Below, in pieces: positions 15,163 to 25,810 of a stretch of DNA of 64,000 nt. The stretch spans positions 1-64,000 of the forward strand of contig NZ_LAHP01000015.1 of assembly GCF_000987765.1 (NCBI RefSeq), given 5' to 3'. The position numbers and the translations under genes were made by a program. Source of the DNA: Arsukibacterium sp. MJ3 (lineage in GTDB: Bacteria > Pseudomonadota > Gammaproteobacteria > Enterobacterales > Alteromonadaceae). The notes under the pieces are model-generated. The model ran no database searches and had not been told where the DNA came from. It was given only the letters and a program-made list of their open reading frames with translations. Every line of letters begins with the position of its first letter. Positions within the stretch are counted from its first letter, which is position 1.

Positions 15163-18100
15163 ATGTTGATCCTGCGTGGTGCACCTGCACTGTCCGAATT
15201 TCGAATTGCCAAGTTACTTGACCATTGTACAGAGCGGGCCTTACCAGTAACGACAATTTACGCCGAATATATGCACTTTGCTAACAATCGCGCGGCACTA
15301 AGCAGCGATGAGCAAAGTAAGCTGGATAAACTACTAACCTATGGTCCAGCCATTGCCAGCCACGAACCTGCTGGCCAGTTATTCTTAGTGACGCCTAGGC
15401 CAGGCACCATTTCGCCGTGGTCGTCAAAGGCCAGTGACATAGCGCACAATTGTGGCCTTAGTAAAATAACTCGCTTAGAGCGTGGTATGGCTTATTACGT
15501 GCAAAGCAGCCGGCCGTTAGATGCCACTGAACTGGTAACGCTTTGTAGCGCATTGCACGACAGAATGATGGAAGTGGTGTTTAGTGAATTTAGCCAGGCT
15601 AGTGCGTTATTTTGCCAGGCTGAACCTGCTAGCTTAAGCTCAGTAGATATTATGCACAGTGGTCGACAAGCACTGGCCGATGCCAACATGGCGATGGGCC
15701 TGGCGCTGGCTGATGATGAAATTGATTATCTGGTGACTAACTTTCAGCAAATGGGCCGTAACCCAAACGACATTGAGCTGTATATGTTTGCTCAGGCGAA
15801 CTCTGAGCATTGCCGCCATAAAATTTTCAATGCCGACTGGACTATCGACGGTGTAGTGCAGCCAAAATCGTTGTTCAAGATGATTAAAAACACCTATGAA
15901 CACACTCCGGATTATGTGTTATCAGCGTATAAAGACAATGCAGCGGTAATGACCGGCTCAGTGGCCGGGCGCTTTTTCCCGGTACCGGGCAGCGGTGAAT
16001 ATCATTATCATCACGAAGATATTCATATTTTAATGAAAGTTGAAACCCATAACCACCCAACGGCTATTTCCCCTTACCCTGGTGCAGCTACCGGCTCGGG
16101 TGGCGAAATTCGGGATGAGGGCGCTACTGGCGTGGGCTCGAAGCCGAAAGCCGGCCTGGTCGGTTTTTCGGTGTCTAACTTACGTATTCCGGGTTTTGAG
16201 CAGCCTTGGGAAACAGATTTTGGTAAGCCGGCGCGTATCGTCAGTGCGCTGGATATTATGTTGGAAGGCCCACTAGGTGGCGCGGCCTTTAATAACGAAT
16301 TTGGTCGGCCAGCCATTAATGGCTATTTCCGTACTTACGAAGAAAAAGTCACCAGCCATAACGGCGAGGAAGTAAGGGGTTACCATAAACCCATTATGAT
16401 CGCGGGTGGTTTAGGTAATATTCGGGCAGACCATGTGCAAAAAGGCCTGTTACCCCCTGGCGCCAAGCTCGTGGTGTTAGGTGGCCCGGCCATGAATATC
16501 GGCTTGGGTGGTAGTGCTGCGTCATCAATGGCGTCAGGCCAGTCGGCAGAAGACTTAGACTTTGCCTCAGTGCAGCGGGAAAACCCCGAAATTGAACGAC
16601 GTTGTCAGGAAGTTATTGACCGTTGCTGGCAGCTGGGTAAGGACAACCCCATTTGTTTTATTCATGATGTTGGCGCGGGTGGTTTGTCGAATGCCTTTCC
16701 TGAGCTGGTAAATGATGGCGGTGTCGGGGGCAAATTTGAGCTGCGTAATGTGCCAAACGATGAACCCGGTATGTCGCCGTTACAAATTTGGTGTAATGAG
16801 TCGCAAGAGCGCTATGTTATGGCCATTCCGCCAGAAAAGCTGGCGTTGTTTGAACAAATTTGTCAGCGAGAACGTGCACCTTATGCGGTAGTAGGCGAAG
16901 CCACCAGCGATAAGCACTTAACCTTAACCGATCAGCACTTTGGCACCACGCCCATTGACTTGCCGTTAAGTGTGCTGCTGGGTAAGGCGCCGAAAATGCA
17001 CCGCGACGTACAAAGTGCTCAGGCTGCTGGCCAGCCATTTAAGCGTGATGGTATTAGCATTGCCGATGCCGTTGAGCGCTTACTGCGCTTACCAACTATT
17101 GCTGAAAAAACCTTTTTGGTTACTATTGGCGATCGCACGGTTACTGGTCTGGTAGCTCGGGATCAGATGGTTGGCCCCTGGCAGGTGCCGGTAGCTAACT
17201 GCGGTATTACTGCTGCCAGCTATGACACTTATCATGGTGAAGCCATGGCCATGGGTGAGCGCACGCCGGTAGCCTTGCTGGATTTTGCTGCCTCAGCCCG
17301 TTTAGCGGTAGCCGAAGCCATTACCAATATTGCCTGTAGTGATATCAGTGATTTAAAGCGTATAAAACTATCGGCCAACTGGATGTCGGCTGCGGGGCAC
17401 CCGGGTGAAGACGCCGGTTTATATGCGGCAGTAAAAGCCATTGGCGAAGAGTTATGCCCGGCACTACAAGTAACCATCCCGGTGGGTAAAGACTCGATGT
17501 CGATGAAAACCACCTGGCAACAACATGGTGCAGAGCACGCGGTTACCTCGCCTATGTCACTGGTGATCACAGCGTTTGGCCGGGTAGAAGATATTCGTAA
17601 AACGGTCACGCCACAACTGCGCACCGATAAAGGCGACAGCAGCGTGTTGTTAATCGACTTAGGCCAGGGTGCTAACCGTTTAGGTGCATCATGTTTAACT
17701 CAGGTGTATAAGCAGCTGGGTGAAACGCCGGCCGATTTAGACAGCCCACAGTTATTGCTGAATTTGTTTGCTGCAGTGCAGCAATTAGTTCGCGAACAAA
17801 AATTACTGGCTTACCACGACCGCTCAGACGGCGGTTTATTTGTAACGCTGGCTGAAATGGCATTTGCCGGTAAAGCTGGTTTTAAAGTGGATATTAGCAA
17901 CCTTGGCCAGGACGATTTAGCGGTACTATTTAGTGAAGAACCCGGCGTGGTTATTCAGGTAGCGAATAGCGAACTGGCTTATGTGCAGCAGTTGTTGGCC
18001 CAGCACCAGCTGGCAAGCTGCAGCCATACTTTGGGTATGGTAAGCCAAAGCGATAAGCTGGAATTTGTCCGCGGCACAAACAATGTATACAGCGACAGTC

Positions 18101-19056
18101 GCAGCCGCTTGCGCAGTATCTGGGCCGAAACCAGCTATCAGATGCAGGCACTGCGTGATAACCCGGCCAGTGCTGCAGAAGAGTTTGCGGCTAAAGCTGA
18201 TGCCGCCGATCCTGGTTTAAATGTAAAACTACGCTTTGATGTAAATGAGGACATAGCTGCACCTTTTATTTTAAAAGGAGCGGCCCCGAAAGTGGCCATA
18301 TTGCGTGAGCAGGGAGTTAACTCGCATCTGGAAATGGCGGCTGCCTTTAACCGCGCAGGTTTTAATGCCATTGACGTGCATATGAGCGACATTTTGGCCG
18401 GCCGGGTTAAGTTAAGCGACTTTAACGGTTTAGCTGCCTGTGGGGGGTTCTCGTACGGTGATGTACTGGGTGCCGGTGAAGGCTGGGCTAAGTCGGTGTT
18501 GTTTAACGACCTTGCCCGGGCGCAATTTGCTGCCTTTTTTGAACGGCCAACTACTTTCTCGTTAGGGGTGTGTAATGGTTGTCAAATGATGTCGAATTTG
18601 AAAAGCTTGATCCCGGGTGCCGATTTATGGCCACATTTTGTGCGCAATAAATCAGAGCGTTTTGAAGCCCGTTTTAGCCTGGTAGAAATTCAGCAAAGTC
18701 CGTCACTGTTTTTCAGTGGTATGGTTGGTTCACGCATGCCAATCGCGGTTTCTCATGGTGAAGGCCATGCCGAGTTTGCCAGTAGCGACGCCTTTGCCAA
18801 GGCCAACCACAGTGGCACGGTAGCAATGCGCTTTGTTAATAACGTGGGTAAAGTAACCGAACAGTATCCGGCTAACCCTAATGGCTCGCCCGCGGGTATT
18901 ACGGCACTGACGACTAAAGATGGCCGGGTCAGTATTATGATGCCGCACCCTGAACGGGTATTTCGTACTGTTGCAAATTCCTGGCACCCGGATGACTGGC
19001 AGGAAGACAGCCCCTGGATGCGGATGTTCCGTAACGCTCGGGTCTGGCTGGGGTAA
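15163..19056 (+). CDS. purL: Phosphoribosylformylglycinamidine synthase
   Basis: Fourth step of de novo purine synthesis: FGAR plus glutamine plus ATP to FGAM. This is the large single-chain type of 1297 residues (E. coli 1295). The N-terminal domain opens [18 protein letters not shown], the two AIRS-like synthase halves follow ([20 protein letters not shown] in the first), and a C-terminal class I glutaminase carries C1137 (GVCNGCQMM), H1262 and E1264 (PHPERVF), two positions offset from E. coli C1135/H1260/E1262. It is monocistronic, ending at a strong terminator. No PurR-type operator was searched for in detail. Confidence 0.97.
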   Translation: MLILRGAPALSEFRIAKLLDHCTERALPVTTIYAEYMHFANNRAALSSDEQSKLDKLLTYGPAIASHEPAGQLFLVTPRPGTISPWSSKASDIAHNCGLSKITRLERGMAYYVQSSRPLDATELVTLCSALHDRMMEVVFSEFSQASALFCQAEPASLSSVDIMHSGRQALADANMAMGLALADDEIDYLVTNFQQMGRNPNDIELYMFAQANSEHCRHKIFNADWTIDGVVQPKSLFKMIKNTYEHTPDYVLSAYKDNAAVMTGSVAGRFFPVPGSGEYHYHHEDIHILMKVETHNHPTAISPYPGAATGSGGEIRDEGATGVGSKPKAGLVGFSVSNLRIPGFEQPWETDFGKPARIVSALDIMLEGPLGGAAFNNEFGRPAINGYFRTYEEKVTSHNGEEVRGYHKPIMIAGGLGNIRADHVQKGLLPPGAKLVVLGGPAMNIGLGGSAASSMASGQSAEDLDFASVQRENPEIERRCQEVIDRCWQLGKDNPICFIHDVGAGGLSNAFPELVNDGGVGGKFELRNVPNDEPGMSPLQIWCNESQERYVMAIPPEKLALFEQICQRERAPYAVVGEATSDKHLTLTDQHFGTTPIDLPLSVLLGKAPKMHRDVQSAQAAGQPFKRDGISIADAVERLLRLPTIAEKTFLVTIGDRTVTGLVARDQMVGPWQVPVANCGITAASYDTYHGEAMAMGERTPVALLDFAASARLAVAEAITNIACSDISDLKRIKLSANWMSAAGHPGEDAGLYAAVKAIGEELCPALQVTIPVGKDSMSMKTTWQQHGAEHAVTSPMSLVITAFGRVEDIRKTVTPQLRTDKGDSSVLLIDLGQGANRLGASCLTQVYKQLGETPADLDSPQLLLNLFAAVQQLVREQKLLAYHDRSDGGLFVTLAEMAFAGKAGFKVDISNLGQDDLAVLFSEEPGVVIQVANSELAYVQQLLAQHQLASCSHTLGMVSQSDKLEFVRGTNNVYSDSRSRLRSIWAETSYQMQALRDNPASAAEEFAAKADAADPGLNVKLRFDVNEDIAAPFILKGAAPKVAILREQGVNSHLEMAAAFNRAGFNAIDVHMSDILAGRVKLSDFNGLAACGGFSYGDVLGAGEGWAKSVLFNDLARAQFAAFFERPTTFSLGVCNGCQMMSNLKSLIPGADLWPHFVRNKSERFEARFSLVEIQQSPSLFFSGMVGSRMPIAVSHGEGHAEFASSDAFAKANHSGTVAMRFVNNVGKVTEQYPANPNGSPAGITALTTKDGRVSIMMPHPERVFRTVANSWHPDDWQEDSPWMRMFRNARVWLG

Positions 19057-19074
19057 ACCCGTTTGGTCTTTATG

Positions 19075-19100
19075 AAAAACCCTGCTGTTGCAGGGTTTTT
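19075..19100. terminator. Bidirectional intrinsic terminator after purL
   Basis: AAAAACCCTGC, a 4-base loop (TGTT) and GCAGGGTTTTT form a perfect stem flanked by A and T runs. It lies between purL and the convergent ompW-like gene and can serve both. Confidence 0.9.
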
Positions 19101-19127
19101 GTTAGCTATGCGCTTGCCTTACGATAA

Positions 19128-19826
19128 CTATAGTGTCCAGCGCAGGCCTATCATTGCCACATAAGGGTCGATATTAATATCAACACTTTGCACGGTGTTG
19201 CCATTTACCTGAACCCGGCCGGTGGTATCAATATCCATTTTACTCAGCATCAAATGCAGGCCCAGATTATCGCTAAATTTAATGTTTACACCGGCTTGCA
19301 GCGCTAAACCAATCGAGTTTTTTGCCTTTAACGTTACGCTGTCGTTAGCACTGGTTACGCCCAGTGCCTGCAGCGCTGTTGTTAATTCATTGTCGACCTG
19401 TTCATCAAAGAAAAGCGTGTAATTCAGGCCAACACCAACAAACGGATCAAATGTCTGGTTTGCTGGCATAAAGTGATACTGCGCCAGCAGGGTAGGTGGT
19501 AAGTGTTTGGTTTTACCCACTTTAAGGCCGTCGATGGCAGAACCTTGCACCGTCATTTCATGGCTAAACGGCGTAGCAGCGATTAACTGTATGGCCCAGT
19601 TTGATTGAAACCGATAATCCATTGTCAGGCCTAATTGCGTGTTGCTGTTTACCGCTACCGCAGTTGAGCCGCTGGTTAAGCCGGCAACTTGTTCAATCAC
19701 ATTTAAGCTGGAACTGCTGTCGTTTGGTGCAACACTGATAGCACCAACATTAATAGCAAAATCAGCAACAGCCGGTGCGGCTGCCAACGCGGAAATAAGC
19801 GGGATAATAATTAACGATGTTTTCAT
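19128..19826 (-). CDS. OmpW-family outer membrane protein
   Basis: This 232-residue protein has a signal peptide (MKTSLIIIPLISALAAAPAVA) and alternating beta-strand pattern. The LGLTMDYRFQSNWAIQLIAATPFSHEM region, LLAQYHF, and FDPFVGVGLNYT followed by a terminal IGLRW are OmpW features. OmpW forms a narrow 8-stranded barrel for small hydrophobic compounds. The ATG at 19826 is chosen for GGAG 7 bases upstream and a clean signal; another start four codons earlier is possible. The gene is monocistronic. Confidence 0.9.
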   Translation of the reverse strand: MKTSLIIIPLISALAAAPAVADFAINVGAISVAPNDSSSSLNVIEQVAGLTSGSTAVAVNSNTQLGLTMDYRFQSNWAIQLIAATPFSHEMTVQGSAIDGLKVGKTKHLPPTLLAQYHFMPANQTFDPFVGVGLNYTLFFDEQVDNELTTALQALGVTSANDSVTLKAKNSIGLALQAGVNIKFSDNLGLHLMLSKMDIDTTGRVQVNGNTVQSVDINIDPYVAMIGLRWTL

Positions 19827-19895
19827 AAAATGCTCCACAGATAAGTTCTGCGGTCATTGTGAGTGATAGCAAGATTAGAATATTGGCCTAGATCA

Positions 19896-19929
19896 ATAAA
19901 AAAACCGGCGGCAGTCTATTCCGCCGGTT
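19896..19929 (-). terminator. Intrinsic terminator of the deacetylase operon
   Basis: On the minus strand AACCGGCGG (from 19921-19929) pairs with CCGCCGGTT (19903-19911) and is followed by a T-run. It lies 58 bases beyond the stop codon of the HDAC-like gene. Confidence 0.88.
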
Positions 19930-19986
19930 ACTTTGTTCTAAATCAATGAAACCACAGCAAAGTGGCTGTTTGGTTAGCTGATTTTG

Positions 19987-20904
19987 TTACATTAGCCCTT
20001 TTAAAAAAGCCACGACACTGCGCCCCAGTGCACTTAGCGAGTACCCGCCCTCCAGCATCGCAACTACCCGGCCCTGACAATGTCTGGTTGCTAACTGTTT
20101 TAATTCAGTAGCCAGCCAGTGGTAGTCTTCTTCGCGCAGCATAAAATGCGCCATGTCGTCCTCGGCGTGGCCATCGAAGCCAGCAGACACTAAAATAAGC
20201 TCGGGTGCAAAAGCATCTAGCGCCGGTAACCAGTGTTGGCTTACTTCTTGGCGCCACTGGCTGGCTTTGCAGCCACCGGCTAGTGGTAAATTAATAATAT
20301 GATCAGACACCGTATCGGCACCGGTATGCGGGTACAACGGATATTCAAATGATGAGCAAAACAATACTCTGGGCTCATGTTTAAATATATCTTCAGTGCC
20401 ATTGCCATGATGAACATCAAAATCAACAATAGCCACCCGTTTTAGCTGATAGTGATTAAGCGCATATTCGGCAGCAATAGCAATATTATTGAAAAAGCAA
20501 AAGCCCATTGCCTGATCGTGTGTGGCATGGTGGCCTGGCGGGCGAATAGCGCAAAATGCTTGTTTATCGCTGGCTTGCATTACTTCATCAACAGCATTAA
20601 TGCCACTGCCGGCGGCATAAAGCGCTGCCGGCAGCGTTTTATTCATCATCTGGGTGTCTGGGTCTAGCCAGATATGGCCACTGGCGGGTGCTTTGGCATA
20701 AAGCTCGCTAACATAAAGGGTACTGTGCGCCCGGCACAAATCGGCTTTGCTGGCGGGCGTGGCATCTTTTTGTTGTATTACGTAATCGAGCCCGGAGCGA
20801 ATTAACTGATCGTTTATGGCATCTAACCGCTGTGGGCTTTCCGGGTGATCATCGCCGGCACTATGCTGGCGACAAATTGCATGACTAAAAACAGTAATGG
20901 CCAT
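19987..20904 (-). CDS. Histone deacetylase-fold enzyme (HDAC/AcuC/acetylpolyamine amidohydrolase superfamily)
   Basis: This 305-residue zinc hydrolase removes acetyl or acyl groups from lysine side chains or polyamines. The family motifs are intact: RPPGHHA with the His pair 125-126, VDFDVHHGNG with zinc ligands D163 and H165, and SAGFDGH carrying the third ligand. It overlaps the end of the preceding acetyl-CoA hydrolase/GNAT gene by one base (ATGA), so the two are translationally coupled. That context favours protein (de)acetylation or acetate metabolism over polyamine catabolism, but the substrate is not shown by the sequence. Confidence 0.93.
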   Translation of the reverse strand: MAITVFSHAICRQHSAGDDHPESPQRLDAINDQLIRSGLDYVIQQKDATPASKADLCRAHSTLYVSELYAKAPASGHIWLDPDTQMMNKTLPAALYAAGSGINAVDEVMQASDKQAFCAIRPPGHHATHDQAMGFCFFNNIAIAAEYALNHYQLKRVAIVDFDVHHGNGTEDIFKHEPRVLFCSSFEYPLYPHTGADTVSDHIINLPLAGGCKASQWRQEVSQHWLPALDAFAPELILVSAGFDGHAEDDMAHFMLREEDYHWLATELKQLATRHCQGRVVAMLEGGYSLSALGRSVVAFLKGLM

Positions 20905-22751
20905 CAGCTGGCTCCTTTGGCTGGTGCAAGGCTTAAATCAAGTTCCAGATAAACTTCAGAAGGGTCGTCATAGCCTTTACGTTTAAAGCCTGCTTTGGTA
21001 AAAACGCTTAGCATCGGTTTATTTTCAGCCCGGACATAGGCCATCATTTTGCTAAGCTTACGGCTGGTAGCAATGTCGATCATTTGTTGCAATAACCGTT
21101 TTGCCATGCCTTTTCCTTGATGTTTTTCGCGGGTAACAAAGGCTACTTCACAGCTATTGTGTTCTTTAATCAGGTAATAGCGGCCAACGGCCTGAATTTC
21201 AACTATCGAGCCTTTTTGTTTAACAATGCACAGTGCTAAATCCTCGGTTTGATCAACACTGACTAACGTACACGACTTTTCCCGACTCATTTGCGTTGGC
21301 ACGGTGTTATAGCGCATTTGCAGCGTTTCTTTGGTATGGGAGTAAAAAAACTCTTGCAACCGTCGTTCATCCGATGGGTTTAATGGCCGTAAGTCAAAAC
21401 TTTCACCGTTAATTTGTAGTTCTTTAAAACCAACAGCGCCCAGTTCGGCCACTTCTACCGGTGTTTGTAATTGATAATGCGGTACCCAGAAAAACTTGCG
21501 TACCTCGGCTAACAATTGACTGCGAAATTTTGGGTGTGCTACCCGAATTAACTCCAGCGCCCGTTCCCGAACACTTTTTCCGCGCAGTGATGCTACGCCA
21601 AATTCGGTCACTACATAGTGCACATGGCCGCGGCTGGTGACCACGCCGGCCCCTTGTTGAATGTGCGGCACAATACGTGAAATAGTGCCATTTTTGGCAG
21701 TAGAGGGCAGGGCGATAATGGGTTTACCACCATTACTCATCGACGCGCCGCGGCTAAAGTCGACCTGGCCACCAATACCACTATAAAACTGATGACCAAT
21801 GGAGTCAGACACCACCTGCCCGGTTAAGTCGACTTCGATGGCGCTATTTATTGCCACCATTTTGTCGTTGCGGGCAATATTGGCCGGCGAATTAACATAC
21901 TCGCTGGGGTAAAAGCCAATGTGTGGGTTTTTATCAACAAACTGATACAGCGCCTTACTACCAATACAACAACTTACAACGCTTTTACCCGGATGAAAGG
22001 TTTTACGGCGGTTATTAATCACGCCTTTTTTTATCAGCTCCAGCACACTATCCGTGATCATTTCACTGTGCAGACCTAAATCTTTATGGTTGCTAAGATA
22101 CTGCGTTACTGCGGCACAAATGCGGCCTACACCCAATTGCACCGTGGCGCCATCTTCAACTAACAATGAAACGTATTGACCAATTCGTTCGGTGCGCGGA
22201 TCAAGCTCTGGCATGGCAACTTCAGGCAGTGCCTGATCGGCATAAAAAAACGTATCAATGTCATCACGGTGAATAAATGACTGGCCATAAGTAATGGGCA
22301 TTTGCAGGTTAACCTGAGCAATAACTATTTTCGCAGCTTTGGCGGCGGCAGAGACCACATCAACCGAGACGCCCAGCGAATGATAGCCATATTCGTCGGC
22401 CGGGCTTACCATAATCAGGGCCGCGTCTAGTGGCAACACGCCCTCGGTAAATAAAGCCGGTATGTCGGTCATAAAACAAGGGGTATAGTCAGCCCGGCCT
22501 TCAGCTACAGCCTGTCGAATAGTTTCTCCACCAATAAAAAACGTGTTTACTTTAAATACATGCTGATACTGCGGCTCTGCCCATTTGTTATCGGAAAGCG
22601 TAACCAGCTGCACTATTTCAATATCGAGCAGGTTGTGGGCATTGTTAATTAGGTTGTCGATAAGCGCTACCGGCACGGCGGCGTGCGAGCCAATAAAAAT
22701 CCGGTTACCGGACTTCAGCAACTGCTGCCAGTTTAATGGAGAGTCGGCCAT
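20904..22751 (-). CDS. Acetyl-CoA hydrolase/CoA-transferase fused to a GNAT acetyltransferase domain
   Basis: The protein has two parts. Residues about 10-440 match the acetyl-CoA hydrolase/4-hydroxybutyrate CoA-transferase family (IFIGSHAAVP near the start, GVGRICAAVTQYL, HSEMITDSV, and TEFGVASLRGKSVRERA near 390). Residues about 470-610 form a GNAT acetyltransferase domain with the acetyl-CoA loop EKHQGKGMAKRLLQ. The start is uncertain: the ATG at 22751 gives 615 residues beginning MADSPLNW, and a GTG at 22796 gives 630; neither has a strong ribosome binding site. It is coupled to the downstream HDAC-like gene, so acetyl donor turnover, acetyl transfer and deacetylation may be linked. Confidence 0.88.
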   Translation of the reverse strand: MADSPLNWQQLLKSGNRIFIGSHAAVPVALIDNLINNAHNLLDIEIVQLVTLSDNKWAEPQYQHVFKVNTFFIGGETIRQAVAEGRADYTPCFMTDIPALFTEGVLPLDAALIMVSPADEYGYHSLGVSVDVVSAAAKAAKIVIAQVNLQMPITYGQSFIHRDDIDTFFYADQALPEVAMPELDPRTERIGQYVSLLVEDGATVQLGVGRICAAVTQYLSNHKDLGLHSEMITDSVLELIKKGVINNRRKTFHPGKSVVSCCIGSKALYQFVDKNPHIGFYPSEYVNSPANIARNDKMVAINSAIEVDLTGQVVSDSIGHQFYSGIGGQVDFSRGASMSNGGKPIIALPSTAKNGTISRIVPHIQQGAGVVTSRGHVHYVVTEFGVASLRGKSVRERALELIRVAHPKFRSQLLAEVRKFFWVPHYQLQTPVEVAELGAVGFKELQINGESFDLRPLNPSDERRLQEFFYSHTKETLQMRYNTVPTQMSREKSCTLVSVDQTEDLALCIVKQKGSIVEIQAVGRYYLIKEHNSCEVAFVTREKHQGKGMAKRLLQQMIDIATSRKLSKMMAYVRAENKPMLSVFTKAGFKRKGYDDPSEVYLELDLSLAPAKGAS

Positions 22752-22883
22752 AAGGGCGTTGCCTGAATAGTAATGAATACGAATACTGTAAAGCACTGAC
22801 CAGACAAGTGCCAGCCCCCACTTTAGTCGCAGCCAGCGCGTAAAAGCGTGTCAGTAGGCCAGTAAAGGCTATCAGGCAGTTAC

Positions 22884-22917
22884 TAAAAAACCAGCCCTGC
22901 TTGTTTAGCAGGGCAGG
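22884..22917 (-). terminator. Intrinsic terminator downstream of the DUF3300 gene
   Basis: On the minus strand CCTGCCCTGC, a short loop and GCAGGGCTGG form a GC-rich stem followed by TTTTTT. It lies 33 bases beyond the stop codon of the DUF3300 gene. Confidence 0.85.
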
Positions 22918-22949
22918 TTTGCGCGGGTAGCGGGTAGCGAAATCGCGAG

Positions 22950-24377
22950 TTACTCTATACGGCGGCTAGCACGTTCACCGCGAACCTCCCGGCTAACGCT
23001 TACTTCTTGGCGTTGTACTTGCGGCCGCTGCATTTGTTGCATTTGGCGCTGCGGCTGAGCTTGAGGCATCGGTTGAGCTTGACGCTGTACTTGTGGTACC
23101 TGCTGTGCTTGGTGCTGCGGTTGTTTTTGTGACTGCACTTGCGGTTGTTGCCGTGGTACAGGCGTTATTCTTTGCTCCGGTCTCGTTTGCTGTACTCGCT
23201 CACCGTTTTGGCGAGTGTAAGTGTCAGCTGGACGAACTACCGTTGTATTTAATTGCTGTTCCCGTTGCTGGATAACTTTAGTGTCACGGTTGTTCTCGCG
23301 GCTATCGCGAAGCTCCCGTTCCGGTCTTTGTGCGCGTTGTTGCTCGTTTAGCTGACGGCTGGACGTTACCGCTGGCGCTTGGCGCAAATTTACCTGATCT
23401 GCAGTGCGACGCTGATAGTCCGGCTGATTTCGTTCGCGACTATTGCTAACCTGATTATTGCTAACCTGTCTGTCGTTGGCATAATCACGACGATTGGCCG
23501 GCTGAGCCCGGTATTCTTTAGTGACCTGGCGGGCATAACCAAAATTATGCTGGCGGTTTAACACCTCGTGCCGGTAATGCACACCTCGTCTGTGATAGCT
23601 ATCATGCTGCCAACGACTGGCATCGGTGTAGTGTTTATTGCGCCGCGGATAATAACGTGGCGGGTTATGATAGTAATGCTGATTTATCACAATATGGTGT
23701 TGGTGCCAGTCGAAAATACTGAAGTAAAATGATGGCCGCACATTGAAGCTTGGTCCCCAATAAAAGTAACTGCTGGTATGAAAACCACGTGGTGCGTGCC
23801 AGTAAACCGGCGGGTAAGCAGACCAGCGCCAATTACCATACACCACCCGGGTATCATAGTAGGGCACATATATTACTTCTGGTTGGCGGGGTTCAATAAC
23901 AATGATCTGACGTTCGCGCTGTACATTCAGATGCTTCATTTTATCTAATGAACCCTGTTGATAGGCACGCTCACGTAATTGTTGAATACTGGCCAGAACG
24001 GCTGCTTCATCTGTTAAAAACATTTCACCCAGTTGCTGCGTCCAGGCTAAGTCATCACTGAGTCGCTGCAGCAGATCAGGAAATGCGACTAATGCTTTAA
24101 CGCTAGGCTCCCAATCTTCTGATTCAACAGCTTGTACTGCGGCATCACCACTTAAACCGGCATGACGTTCCGACCAGCGGGCTGCCTGCACTACTTCCAA
24201 TGGGTAGGTTGCGGCAATCAGTACATGAGTTAATACCGTGTCAGGGTATAACGCCACGGGGGCCAATATTTGGTCCAGTTCTGCCTGAGACAGCGAATCG
24301 TTAGCTTTAAGGCTAAAGCTACATACCAACAGAACACTCAGGAATAGCGCTTTTAAGCTTAAACTGCGGCTATACAT
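22950..24377 (-). CDS. DUF3300 exported protein with Gln/Arg-rich tail
   Basis: A signal peptide (about residues 1-26, ending SFSLKAND) is followed by the DUF3300 domain (LSQAELDQILAPVALYPDTV through the VIYVPYYDTRVVYGNW segment, about residues 30-190). A Tyr/His/Trp-rich middle and a low-complexity tail of about 200 residues rich in Gln, Arg and Pro complete the 475 residues. The function of DUF3300 is unknown; the YVPYYD motif suggests an extracytoplasmic binding or structural role. The ATG at 24377 is chosen because GGAGGTAACCATC precedes it; the GTG five codons upstream overlaps that site. Confidence 0.88.
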   Translation of the reverse strand: MYSRSLSLKALFLSVLLVCSFSLKANDSLSQAELDQILAPVALYPDTVLTHVLIAATYPLEVVQAARWSERHAGLSGDAAVQAVESEDWEPSVKALVAFPDLLQRLSDDLAWTQQLGEMFLTDEAAVLASIQQLRERAYQQGSLDKMKHLNVQRERQIIVIEPRQPEVIYVPYYDTRVVYGNWRWSAYPPVYWHAPRGFHTSSYFYWGPSFNVRPSFYFSIFDWHQHHIVINQHYYHNPPRYYPRRNKHYTDASRWQHDSYHRRGVHYRHEVLNRQHNFGYARQVTKEYRAQPANRRDYANDRQVSNNQVSNSRERNQPDYQRRTADQVNLRQAPAVTSSRQLNEQQRAQRPERELRDSRENNRDTKVIQQREQQLNTTVVRPADTYTRQNGERVQQTRPEQRITPVPRQQPQVQSQKQPQHQAQQVPQVQRQAQPMPQAQPQRQMQQMQRPQVQRQEVSVSREVRGERASRRIE

Positions 24378-24599
24378 GATGGTTACCTCCACGTGATTCG
24401 GTTTGTCGCCAACGAGAATGGCGACACTTAACAGACGACACTTAACACAAGTACAGTAGTTATAGTCAGGTCAGACTTAATGCTGACTGAACTTCGCTTA
24501 TTCTTTATTCTGCCGGACATTTTTTATAGCCGCGTGCCATGTTATCTTTACAGTCTATCTGGCTGTCAGCTAACAGTAGTTATCACTTCGGAATTTCCT

Positions 24600-25520
24600 A
24601 TGAGTATAGCCCTGATCATTCCCGACCGAAAACTGGATGATTTATGCCAGCAACTGCAGCATGCTTTGCCCGATACCCGAATTGAAATCTGGCCAGAGCT
24701 AAATGAACCTGCTGACGTCGAATTTGCTGTGGTATGGAAGCAACCTTTTGGTTGTTTAAATGGCTTGGTTAATTTAAAAGCCATACAGTGTTTTGGTGCT
24801 GGAGTCGATGCCATATTAGCCGATCCGACCTTACCAGATTTACCGGTAAGCCGAATTGTTGACCCGGCATTAACCGAAGCCATGGTGCGTTATTTAGATG
24901 GTGTGGTCAGTTACTACCGTTTGCAGTTGGATGTTTTTAGCCGCCAGCAGCAACAGGCATTGTGGCGGCCCAAAAGCCCACGCAAGCTTAGGCAGCTGAC
25001 TATTTTAGGTTTGGGTGAGCTGGGCAGTGCTGCTGCCCGGCATTTTACACAACGTGGGTATCAAGTATCGGGGTGGGCACGAAGTGCTAAATCGTTACCT
25101 GGGGTGCAATGTTTTGCCGGTGACGAGCAATTATCGCCGGCGGTAGCCGCTGCAGACGTTATCATCTGTTTATTGCCATTAACGCCAGCAACGGATAACC
25201 GCTTAGGCCAACACTTTTTTCAGCTATTAAAACCCGGCGCCATTTTTATAAATGTGGCCAGAGGCGCTATTGTTGACGAGACTGCATTATTATTGGCCTT
25301 GCAGCATGGCCCGCTCGCTGCGGCTTGTCTTGATGTGTTTCGACAGGAACCACTACCAGCGGACAGCCCGTTATGGCAACAACCGGCACTGCTGATTACG
25401 CCGCATGTTTCTGCGGTAACTAACGTTAGTAGTGTAGTAAGTCAGATTGCTGAAAACTATCGGCGCAGCCAGCAAGGGCTGAACCTAATTAACCCGGTTA
25501 ATCGGGTAAAAGGCTATTAA
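24600..25520 (+). CDS. ghrA: Glyoxylate/hydroxypyruvate reductase A-like D-2-hydroxyacid dehydrogenase
   Basis: The 306-residue enzyme reduces glyoxylate or hydroxypyruvate with NADPH (assigned by family). GLGELG at 137-142 is the dinucleotide-binding motif, followed by WARS, where the arginine suggests NADP. The catalytic set is R221 (VARGAIVDE), E250 (RQEPLP) and H269 (TPHVSAV), as in GhrA and related dehydrogenases. The ATG at 24600 is chosen because the reading frame upstream (from 24480) codes for an unrelated stretch and the family begins near this residue. Expressed singly; the flanking genes suggest no pathway. Confidence 0.88.
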   Translation: MSIALIIPDRKLDDLCQQLQHALPDTRIEIWPELNEPADVEFAVVWKQPFGCLNGLVNLKAIQCFGAGVDAILADPTLPDLPVSRIVDPALTEAMVRYLDGVVSYYRLQLDVFSRQQQQALWRPKSPRKLRQLTILGLGELGSAAARHFTQRGYQVSGWARSAKSLPGVQCFAGDEQLSPAVAAADVIICLLPLTPATDNRLGQHFFQLLKPGAIFINVARGAIVDETALLLALQHGPLAAACLDVFRQEPLPADSPLWQQPALLITPHVSAVTNVSSVVSQIAENYRRSQQGLNLINPVNRVKGY

Positions 25521-25638
25521 CTGGTTAAAAACCCAGTTATTGTAAATTTGTTACAAGTTAACTACACTCTGCAGCGGTTTAGGGTAACTTAAGCCGAAGA
25601 CCTAATAAAAATAATAAAATGTGTTACTGAGGTATGTT

Positions 25639-25752
25639 ATGAGTAAAGCGTCCAATCGTGGTTTTGGCTTTACTTCAATCGCCGTTGTGGTTTGTTTGAT
25701 GGCACTGTCGGCGTTGCTGACCAAAGCCGAAGCAGCCTGCTGGTTAATGTGA
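25639..25752 (+). CDS. 37-residue hydrophobic peptide with signal-like N-terminus
   Basis: The peptide begins MSKASNRGFGFTSIAVVVCL, has one hydrophobic segment (about residues 12-27), and ends KAEAACWLM before TGA. GAGG lies 7 bases upstream of the ATG. A signal-peptidase site after AEA would leave only a five-residue mature peptide, so it may instead remain as a small membrane protein. A long hairpin at 25811-25867 follows. No family is recognised, and coding status rests on the ribosome binding site and composition only. Confidence 0.45.
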   Translation: MSKASNRGFGFTSIAVVVCLMALSALLTKAEAACWLM

Positions 25753-25810
25753 GCGGGTAATGATTGAGTAAGGTTACAGGAAATAATTCGGTCAAGTGGA
25801 ATGACCAACT

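Noticed and set aside
22921-23560. Low-complexity Gln/Arg-rich stretch as a non-coding repeat region
   Set aside because: It stays in frame with the DUF3300 domain and ends in a proper stop followed by a terminator, so it is a disordered protein tail.
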